This document shows, piece after piece, positions 13,907 through 20,236 of a stretch of DNA of 27,252 bases. The notes under the pieces are model-generated. The model saw nothing but the letters and a program-made list of their open reading frames with translations. It ran no database searches and was not told where the DNA came from. This DNA is from a virus. Position 1 is the stretch's first letter. Each line of letters opens with the position of its first letter. The stretch spans positions 1 through 27,252 of IMG/VR virus record IMGVR_UViG_3300027899_000057. One strand, given 5' to 3'. Both the position numbers and the translations under genes were made by a program.

Positions 13907-14650
13907 TTAATCCTCATCCTCGTCTTCGGTAGTTTCTTCGTCAGTAGTGCCAACATTACCCATGTACAAATCACACAGGAACATCAATGCATCTACGTTT
14001 TTCTTGACACCAGTTTCACGCTGCTGCACAGCGCGCAAAGCCTGCGTGACCTTTTTGCGGTCAGACGGAATCAGGTTGAACGTCAGTGGCACAGGCGTTT
14101 CTTCAGCGTCGTCAGCATCGGCATCGCTAGGTTCAATACCTTCATCGCCGTCAAAACCACCCTCATCAGCACCGCTAACATTGCTGTCTTGGTATTCTTC
14201 AAGAAAGCCAGTACTCAAATCCTTGAACACGTCAAGTTCGTCGTGGCGCATACCTGACACGTCGGCAATCCATTCAAGCTCACCGCCAAGGGCTTGCGTG
14301 TCTTTGATATACTGTTCAAGTTCGTCGGCTTTCCATTCTGCGCCAATACGATTCAAACCAAGCGCGAGCGTACGAGCCTGCACTTCGTCATCAACGTCAA
14401 CAATGATTGACGGAATCTTTGTTTCACCAGCATCCAGCATGGCTTGCAAGCGATGGTGTCCGTTCAGCACTTCGTAACCATCATCGGTCATACGCACGAT
14501 AATCGGTTCAACAAAGCCCACAGTGGAAATACTAGTTTCCAACATGCGGGCCATTTCATCGTCCATAGCTCGCGGATTACCACCGTGGAACTTGACGATC
14601 TTGTCAACGTTGATTTGCTTGTAACCGACAATACGATTCTGGACTGCCAT
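13907..14650 (-). CDS. ParB-like nuclease-domain protein with acidic C terminus
   Basis: This encodes a 247-residue protein from ATG 14650 behind AAAGGTG. An in-frame upstream start at 14674 would overlap the preceding small gene. The ParB fold covers residues about 8-100: INVDKIVKFHGGNPR, ISTVGFVEPIIVR and VLNGHHRLQAML (GHHR at 64-67). A helical region and an acidic linker (DADADDAEETPVP) follow, then a second helical part and an acidic tail (TTEDEDED). It heads the ParB/PP-loop cluster. Other phage ParB-like proteins are methyltransferase partners or DNA-binding cofactors; here the role is unknown. Confidence 0.82.
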   Translation of the reverse strand: MAVQNRIVGYKQINVDKIVKFHGGNPRAMDDEMARMLETSISTVGFVEPIIVRMTDDGYEVLNGHHRLQAMLDAGETKIPSIIVDVDDEVQARTLALGLNRIGAEWKADELEQYIKDTQALGGELEWIADVSGMRHDELDVFKDLSTGFLEEYQDSNVSGADEGGFDGDEGIEPSDADADDAEETPVPLTFNLIPSDRKKVTQALRAVQQRETGVKKNVDALMFLCDLYMGNVGTTDEETTEDEDED

Positions 14651-14652
14651 GA

Positions 14653-14826
14653 CTAAACACCTTTCTTTGCGCATTCTTTACGCAAGTTGTGAGCAATACG
14701 CTCAAGTTTCTTTTCGCCACACATAGCCAATGGGATAGTATCGTCTGACGTTCTAGGCTGAACGCCTAGCCGCTTTGTCATGGCGATGATTTCAGAAATC
14801 AAACGGCCTTTGCTTACGTCACTCAT
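14653..14826 (-). CDS. Small basic protein in the recombination block
   Basis: This encodes a 57-residue protein from ATG 14826 to TAG 14653. It starts by overlapping the SbcC-like stop (ATGA) and ends two bases before the ParB-like ATG. The sequence begins MSDVSKGRLISEIIAMTKRL and has a helical, basic end (KKLERIAHNLRKECAKKGV). It contains two Cys but no clear metal motif. Being coupled on both sides is the main evidence that it is real. The family is not recognised. It may be a small helical DNA-binding or adaptor protein. Confidence 0.75.
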   Translation of the reverse strand: MSDVSKGRLISEIIAMTKRLGVQPRTSDDTIPLAMCGEKKLERIAHNLRKECAKKGV

Positions 14827-16607
14827 GCTGCCCCAAAGACAATGCGGTTAGCTGCTGGAATTTGCGACTCTAAATCGCGGCGATGCGTGATTACCATAAC
14901 CATGCGATCACTGGCAAGTTCTTCAATTGCTTCAATCACTGAGCGTGTACCACCCGCGTCAAGCGCATCAAAAACTTCGTCTGCAAACACACTCGCACCG
15001 TGTTGGCGCGCTGCACCAGCGACTACTTCTGATAGGGCAAACATGATCGCAATGTCCACACGCCGACGTTGACCGGCGCTGCACGACTTGTACGATTTGT
15101 CATCGCCGCTGCCAAGCACGCCAAGCAGAATAGAATCACCAGAAACTGACATATCAATTGACAGCTTATCGTCAGAGATACGCTTAATCCATCTATCCGC
15201 TGTTTGACCTAATGCAGCTACTGCGTCGTCAACAAGACGTGCACGTACACCTTTTGTACCAAGTACTTTCTCAGTAGTACGAAGCACGGCAACTGTAATT
15301 GCTTTTTGGTTGACTTCTTCAAGCTTGGCAGTTGCTTCAGCAGCAGCTTTTTTAGCTGTACGTTCAAGCGTATTACAGCGTTCCGCAAGCTGGTCAACGT
15401 TTGAACTGTCCGCTGGTGCTGACGCTAACAGCCTATCAAGTTGTGCTTTTAGTGAGTCTTTAGCGGCCTTTGCAGTAGACAGTTTTCTTTGCTGATTAGC
15501 GACAGTATTTGAAATAGTGTCCAATTCACGGATGCGTTGACGCATGGTGTGCAGCGCAGTATTGTGCTTGTCACAAGTTGAACGCACAGAATCGCGCGCA
15601 TTCAACAACTGCGTTTTGGCCTGCGATGCTTCAAGACGTGCATTTGATAGCATTTCAGCAGACGACATGCGCCATTCATCAGCCATAGGACGTTCGCAAG
15701 TAGGACAATTACCATCTTCAAATTGCTCAAATTGATGCTCTACGTTATTGCAGGTTGACTCAGCAACGCGAGCATCAGCAGTAAGTTGGTGTAAAGAACG
15801 CTCAGCAACCTTTACTGCGTTTTCTGCTTCACCAATTTTAGCCCACAAATCGGTGCGTTCTTCCTCGATAGACTCTTGGCTGCTGCCAGTATCATCATCC
15901 AGCAGCGCGGCGTAGTCAGCCTTGGCGTTTTTGAAGCGCAACCGGGCCTGTGTGACCTGTTCTTCATGCGCAGCAGCAGCGTTGGCTACTTCGTCAATTG
16001 CACGCAGCAGAGCGCGGTGTGCTTCGTCTGCGCGGGCATTCGCTGCCGCGTGGGTTGCCTGCGCAACTGCCGCTGCCGTAGTTGCAGCACTCACGATACT
16101 TTCAGCAGCTTTGATATCAGCGCGGCAACTATCCAATGCAACATCAAAAGCGTCCAAGCCAAGTACTGCTTCAAATGTGCGCTTTCGTTCTGCATCTGTA
16201 GCAGCGGTAAACTTGGTAGCATCATCGGAAGCCAACACTGAACTACGAAGCCACATATCATAGCTTGGCAGAATCTTGTCAAGTTCTTCCTGAGCTTTTT
16301 GTGCCGTGTCGTATTCTACGTCGTTGATTAGTACAGTCATTTTCTTGCCGCGCTTGCGGTCACGAATGACGTTTAGCTTTTTGCCGTCAATTTCAACAGT
16401 AATTGCGACCATCGTGCCTTCGTCGCGGCTTGGGTCGGTGCCACGCACAGTCTTGCCATACAAGCCCCATGCGATAGCTTCAATGATTGCAGTTTTGCCA
16501 GAACCATTTGGACCAGAAACAACTACAATGCCTTTCTCTGGAAATTTGACAGCCAGCTTCTTGTGCGCTGGTGTGAAGTTACTGGCAGTAAGTGAAATGA
16601 CACGCAT
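14823..16607 (-). CDS. SbcC/Rad50-like ATPase, T4 gp46 type
   Basis: This encodes a 594-residue SMC-like ATPase, partner of the following Mre11-type nuclease. Walker A is GPNGSGKT (32-39). A long coiled coil of about residues 160-450 is broken by the zinc hook CPTC (301-304). The ABC signature is SAGQRRR (510-516), and Walker B is VFADEVFDALD with D543 and E544. Size matches T4 gp46 (about 560 residues) rather than bacterial SbcC (about 1,050). The gp46/gp47 complex resects DNA ends for recombination-dependent replication. ATG 16607 directly follows the gp47 stop (TAGATG), with GGGGG upstream. Confidence 0.95.
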   Translation of the reverse strand: MRVISLTASNFTPAHKKLAVKFPEKGIVVVSGPNGSGKTAIIEAIAWGLYGKTVRGTDPSRDEGTMVAITVEIDGKKLNVIRDRKRGKKMTVLINDVEYDTAQKAQEELDKILPSYDMWLRSSVLASDDATKFTAATDAERKRTFEAVLGLDAFDVALDSCRADIKAAESIVSAATTAAAVAQATHAAANARADEAHRALLRAIDEVANAAAAHEEQVTQARLRFKNAKADYAALLDDDTGSSQESIEEERTDLWAKIGEAENAVKVAERSLHQLTADARVAESTCNNVEHQFEQFEDGNCPTCERPMADEWRMSSAEMLSNARLEASQAKTQLLNARDSVRSTCDKHNTALHTMRQRIRELDTISNTVANQQRKLSTAKAAKDSLKAQLDRLLASAPADSSNVDQLAERCNTLERTAKKAAAEATAKLEEVNQKAITVAVLRTTEKVLGTKGVRARLVDDAVAALGQTADRWIKRISDDKLSIDMSVSGDSILLGVLGSGDDKSYKSCSAGQRRRVDIAIMFALSEVVAGAARQHGASVFADEVFDALDAGGTRSVIEAIEELASDRMVMVITHRRDLESQIPAANRIVFGAA

Positions 16608-17663
16608 CTAAACCCCCAAATACTTTTTAGCGTGCGCCAATACTAACTCACGTGTCACGTTATCCGGCAGAGGCATCTTTGCAACAAAGGCATCAAGTTT
16701 TTCTGCCAGCGTTGTAGCAGACTTGGTAGCGAGCATTGCAGCAGCGGTAGCTTCACGCTGTTCGTCAACATTTTGTAGCACTTCAATGTACGGATTGTCG
16801 GATACGGCTGCGGTGACTTCGCGCAACTCAGACGTGCCCACTGTCATGCGACAGTATAATGGTGCGGATTCTGGATTAGTCCTAACCAGATCAGCGTGTT
16901 GCGCGAGTGAATCAACGACGACAAAACGCGGGCCGGGAATAGTAGCTATGGTAGATTTACCACCAGAATAGATAGCAATTCTACCGTAATCAAAGCCGGG
17001 ATTGTCAAAGCCAGTCGGGGTCAGCGCACCAATCTGGCAGATACGCTTGCTGTGCTGGTGAAACGAGTGCCAGTCGCCGCTATACCAGCGCTGGATACCG
17101 TGCGTGTCACACAATTCTTCAAGCAAGCGTGATTCAAATGCACCAGCCTGTTCACGTAGCCACGGCGGTGTGCTGCCGCCAATGATACCAAAGTGCGATA
17201 CCACAATCTTTATGCCAGAAACTGCGTTCAAGGTAAGGCGCAGTTTTTCCTCAGTGAAGTTAGGCGTAAATGGAATGAAAAGCACATCGCCAACTTTTGT
17301 GGCGTCCAAATACACGCTGCATGACGGATTGCTTCGCAGTACACCGATTGCATGACTCTCTGGTGCGGCAGCACTGTATTCATGGTTTCCAAGCAAGAAA
17401 TGGTAGTTCACTTCTTCATGTGTCATAAGTGCTGAAACTGCCAAGTCAATCAAGTGCGGTTCTGGCCGCAGGCTATCAAAGAAGTCACCAGCAAAGATTA
17501 CATCAAGCTCGCCATCGTAGTCATCGCGTGCATACGAGACTGCTGTGTTGATTGATGCAATGATTTGAGTAGCACGCTCGTTGCATCCAAAGCTATTTGA
17601 CTTACCGCCGAACCTACGATGATTGGCAAGGTGCACGTCACCGATAATGCAAATACGCTTCAT
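16608..17663 (-). CDS. SbcD/Mre11-like nuclease, T4 gp47 type
   Basis: This encodes a 351-residue metallophosphoesterase from ATG 17663, overlapping the recombinase stop (ATGA) with AAAGGTG upstream. The family metal-binding motifs are all present: GDVH (8-11), AGDFFD (58-63), GNHE (92-95), VSHFG (155-159) and GDWHSFHQH (196-204). With the SbcC-like ATPase it would form the end-resection nuclease that trims double-strand ends in phage recombination and replication. Length is close to T4 gp47 (339 residues). The two genes are adjacent without spacer, so equal expression is likely. Confidence 0.95.
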   Translation of the reverse strand: MKRICIIGDVHLANHRRFGGKSNSFGCNERATQIIASINTAVSYARDDYDGELDVIFAGDFFDSLRPEPHLIDLAVSALMTHEEVNYHFLLGNHEYSAAAPESHAIGVLRSNPSCSVYLDATKVGDVLFIPFTPNFTEEKLRLTLNAVSGIKIVVSHFGIIGGSTPPWLREQAGAFESRLLEELCDTHGIQRWYSGDWHSFHQHSKRICQIGALTPTGFDNPGFDYGRIAIYSGGKSTIATIPGPRFVVVDSLAQHADLVRTNPESAPLYCRMTVGTSELREVTAAVSDNPYIEVLQNVDEQREATAAAMLATKSATTLAEKLDAFVAKMPLPDNVTRELVLAHAKKYLGV

Positions 17664-18700
17664 TTAGCACCTTTCTTTGCCGGTGCAGCTTTCTTGTACA
17701 CAGCAGCCTTTTTAGGTGCCGTAACACCATCAAACGTCGGGATAATGCTTTCATTATCGCCACCGGGCCAGTGCAATTCAGTACGCGCAACCTGTGCAGC
17801 CTTTGCTGACACTTTAGTGTCATCGCTAAGTACGCCAACGTCTTTAGCGAAGTTCACAATCATCCAATTGGCATCCCAACCAGACTCGTACAGGATACGT
17901 GCGCGGAATTTACGCTTGTCCGGTGATACCTTGTTTTTGCGACTGTAAATTGACACATCAAGACCGACAGTTTCGTCACCTTTCTTTGCCGTAGCGCCAC
18001 CTTGAATGTGCAGCCGCCATGCCACATGAAACTTCAGAACACCGCTGGACGGCGTAGTAGTAGGGTCGCCAAAAGTCACGCCAATCTTTTCACGTGCTTG
18101 ATTGATGATCACAACAGCCACGCCAGTTTCCGCAGCGCGCATTGACATAACACGCATAGACCGTGCCAGTACACGACCACGCTCAGCCATTGCCGCTTTC
18201 TTTTCCATCATGCCATCTTCCAACTCTTTAACAGTCGGCGTGGCAGCAAGGCTATCCCAAACAACTACAACAGGATGATCCTGCGTAGAAACTACGTCAG
18301 CTAAAAGCGTGTCCAATTGGTCAAGCACTTCTTCAACAGAAGACGGCTCACACAAAATCAAGCTATCACAGTCAACGCCAAGTGCCTCAGCACGGTTACG
18401 TTCAAATGTAGCTTCTGTTTCAATCAGGATACCGACACCACCTTGACGCTGTGCAGAAGCGATAATTTCCATGCCAAGTGACGACTTACCGCGTCCTTCC
18501 TCAGCAAAGATTTCGCCCATGCGCCCAAGCGGGATGCCACCGATATCCGCAAAAATGTAGTTGTTTAGCACGTCAAGTTTGGTGATAATCACACCACGTA
18601 AAGTTGACCGCGTGCTGATTGGTTCGCCAGCAAAGCCAATTGACGACTTTGGAAACTTGGTTTGTAGGCGTGCTTTGATTGCTAGTGCTAAATCTGACAT
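17660..18700 (-). CDS. RecA/UvsX-like recombinase
   Basis: This encodes a 346-residue strand-exchange ATPase. I chose ATG 18700 with GGGGT upstream; the extra 13 residues of the longer frame lie in the hairpin leader. Walker A is AEEGRGKSS (66-74), with Ala in place of the first Gly. Walker B is VVVVWDSLAA. The loop VVIINQAREKIGVTFGDP and TTTPSSGVLKFHVAWRLHI matches RecA, where NQ-R-K-GV-FG-PE--PGG is typical. The C-terminal tail is Lys/Ala-rich. It would coat single strands produced by the SbcCD-like pair and promote pairing, aided by the ssDNA-binding protein encoded just upstream. The neighbours suggest T4-like recombination-dependent replication. Confidence 0.93.
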   Translation of the reverse strand: MSDLALAIKARLQTKFPKSSIGFAGEPISTRSTLRGVIITKLDVLNNYIFADIGGIPLGRMGEIFAEEGRGKSSLGMEIIASAQRQGGVGILIETEATFERNRAEALGVDCDSLILCEPSSVEEVLDQLDTLLADVVSTQDHPVVVVWDSLAATPTVKELEDGMMEKKAAMAERGRVLARSMRVMSMRAAETGVAVVIINQAREKIGVTFGDPTTTPSSGVLKFHVAWRLHIQGGATAKKGDETVGLDVSIYSRKNKVSPDKRKFRARILYESGWDANWMIVNFAKDVGVLSDDTKVSAKAAQVARTELHWPGGDNESIIPTFDGVTAPKKAAVYKKAAPAKKGAK

Positions 18701-18720
18701 TGTATTACCCCGTAAAGCGA

Positions 18721-18760
18721 ACAGGGGATACGTGCACACCGCCGTGCACGTATCCCCTGT
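18721..18760 (-). other. Perfect 17-bp hairpin in the recombinase leader
   Basis: ACAGGGGATACGTGCAC pairs perfectly with GTGCACGTATCCCCTGT across a six-base loop. It sits in the 84-base gap between the ssDNA-binding protein stop and the recombinase start. No U tract follows in the leftward direction, so it is not an obvious intrinsic terminator; RNA processing, mRNA stabilisation or a protein-binding site are alternatives. Confidence 0.8.
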
Positions 18761-18784
18761 GTTAACTAACGACTACGAAAATGA

Positions 18785-19729
18785 CTAGTCTTCATCATCT
18801 TCGTCTTCGTCGTCAATCTCAACGTCATCAATGACGCGGCCCTTGGGTGCAGCATCGGACGCCGCACGACGCGAGCGTGGCGGCTCATCGTCATCGTCAT
18901 CAGCAGCGCGCGACTGCTTACCCTGCTTTTTCATAATCGCCTTGAACTCATCTTCATCAACGCCTTCAATCAGCGCCTTCATAACCGAAGCAGGAAGCAT
19001 ACGCGTATACTTACGCGGGTCATGCTGCTCAGCAATCAGGTGCATCAATTCGTCGCCCAATTCCTTGTGGGCGGACGGCTTGACTTCATAGCGCGTATCC
19101 TTCATCGTCGTGCCCTTACGGCGAACGATGATATCAAAGCCCTTGATAGTCGGGTTGCTGAAATCGCCGTACACGGCCTGTTCACCATCAGAAGCATCAA
19201 AGTCTTCTGGCGGATTACGCAGCGCTTCAATAGCCTTGACAATTGACGGCGTGCTGATCTGCACCATCTTCACGGTAACTTCATCCGGCTCAGCGTCAGC
19301 ATCGCGGATAATACCATTGAACAGCAGAACCGGCTTAGCCCAAAAATTGCGGCTATTCTCTTGGTCAATCGGATTGGCACTACGCGACAGTGTATTGCCG
19401 TACTCACAAATCGGGCAAACACTGCGCTCAGACACCGACCGTCCACGCCACAGGCATTCCGTGGCAATAAACTTGTCATCAGTGGTCTTCAAACCGTGCT
19501 GAAAGATTTTCATGTACGGCGTACTGCCAGTACCCCACGTGGCGTCACGCAATTTCGGCAGCATACGCATGACCGTTTTGCCGACCGGGAATTTGCGGAA
19601 GACAACGCCTTCGCTATCCTTGTCGTTTTGCTTCTTGACTTCACGCGCGTCATCATCCGTCCAATCGACGTAACCGACGTTCGCCAAACCAGTATTCTTT
19701 GCTTTGGTAATTTCAGTAGACTTAGCCAT
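18785..19729 (-). CDS. gp32-like single-stranded DNA-binding protein
   Basis: This encodes a 314-residue protein from ATG 19729. An N-terminal basic region precedes an OB-fold-like core (VFRKFPVGKTVMRMLPKL). A likely zinc site is H78, C92, C105 and C108 (CLWRGRSV...VCPICEY), as in T4 gp32. Later come PTIKGFDIIVRRKG and RYEVKPSAHKEL. The end is a long acidic tail (VIDDVEIDDEDEDDED), the usual partner-docking arm of ssDNA-binding proteins. Size equals T4 gp32 (301). It would coat single strands for the polymerase and recombinase. Its leader is structured (19774-19820), which recalls the autoregulated gp32 mRNA, but that regulation is inferred. Confidence 0.9.
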   Translation of the reverse strand: MAKSTEITKAKNTGLANVGYVDWTDDDAREVKKQNDKDSEGVVFRKFPVGKTVMRMLPKLRDATWGTGSTPYMKIFQHGLKTTDDKFIATECLWRGRSVSERSVCPICEYGNTLSRSANPIDQENSRNFWAKPVLLFNGIIRDADAEPDEVTVKMVQISTPSIVKAIEALRNPPEDFDASDGEQAVYGDFSNPTIKGFDIIVRRKGTTMKDTRYEVKPSAHKELGDELMHLIAEQHDPRKYTRMLPASVMKALIEGVDEDEFKAIMKKQGKQSRAADDDDDEPPRSRRAASDAAPKGRVIDDVEIDDEDEDDED

Positions 19730-19773
19730 TATATACTCTCAGTGTTGCAAATTGCGCTATGCGCTGGTGCTAC

Positions 19774-19820
19774 CAGATTAGGGCTGGTTCCCATCTGTAG
19801 TAGGGCAAGTTCCCTGCTAC
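19774..19820 (-). promoter_or_regulatory. Structured leader of the ssDNA-binding protein gene
   Basis: Read leftward, two hairpins follow each other. One spans the upstream stop codon: GTAGCAGGG / CCCTACTAC, eight of nine pairs. The other is CAGAT-GGG / CCC-(TA)-ATCTG with loop AACCAG. ACCAG in that loop can alternatively pair with CTGGT just downstream, so two mutually exclusive folds exist. A short GCGC/GCGC hairpin (19754-19764) lies nearer the start. The ribosome site is weak (GAGAG). Confidence 0.5.
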
Positions 19821-20236
19821 TCGTTCAGTTCGTTACGGCGATTGGCCGCTAGCGTAACGAGCATATCTTTTTTGATTGATAAACTGACCAAACCATTCTT
19901 CAACAAAACGGAATCTGAATCAGCCTCAATTTCTTCCATGACGACGTTACCGTAACGCGGATCACCAGCGATGCGTGCCTTCACCATCGCCTCAGTGACC
20001 TTGCTACCGGATGCTTGTAGCATCTGCCGCACCTCAATGTCAAGCTCTGCGAGTACACGATCTTTGCGCACCTTGATTTCGTTGGAACGGCGCTGCGCTT
20101 CAGCATACGATGATGCTACGCGCATAAAATCTGCCGGTACACGGCGGCATTCCATATCAAGGTCATCTTCGTCAATGCTTGCATACGAACGCAGTTTGGA
20201 AATAGTGCTCTGAATACTGGATGGATTAGCGCTCAA
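19817..20236 (-). CDS. Small helical protein, possible UvsY-like recombination mediator
   Basis: This encodes a 139-residue protein. The only supported start is TTG 20236, which has a strong GAGGTG site four bases upstream; the first ATG lies 26 codons in. It is almost all helical (RVASSYAEAQRRSNEIKVRK), with a mid-protein SKVTEAMVKARIAGDP and a C-terminal SIKKDMLVTLAANRRNELNE. Length and helix pattern resemble T4 UvsY (137 residues), which loads UvsX onto gp32-coated DNA. The position between polymerase and ssDNA-binding protein genes supports this, but I see no decisive motif. Confidence 0.6.
   Translation of the reverse strand: MSANPSSIQSTISKLRSYASIDEDDLDMECRRVPADFMRVASSYAEAQRRSNEIKVRKDRVLAELDIEVRQMLQASGSKVTEAMVKARIAGDPRYGNVVMEEIEADSDSVLLKNGLVSLSIKKDMLVTLAANRRNELNE

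Noticed and set aside
18721-18760. Intrinsic terminator between the ssDNA-binding and recombinase genes
   Set aside because: The stem is perfect, but leftward of it the RNA reads UCGCUUUACGGGGU with no U tract, so termination is not supported.
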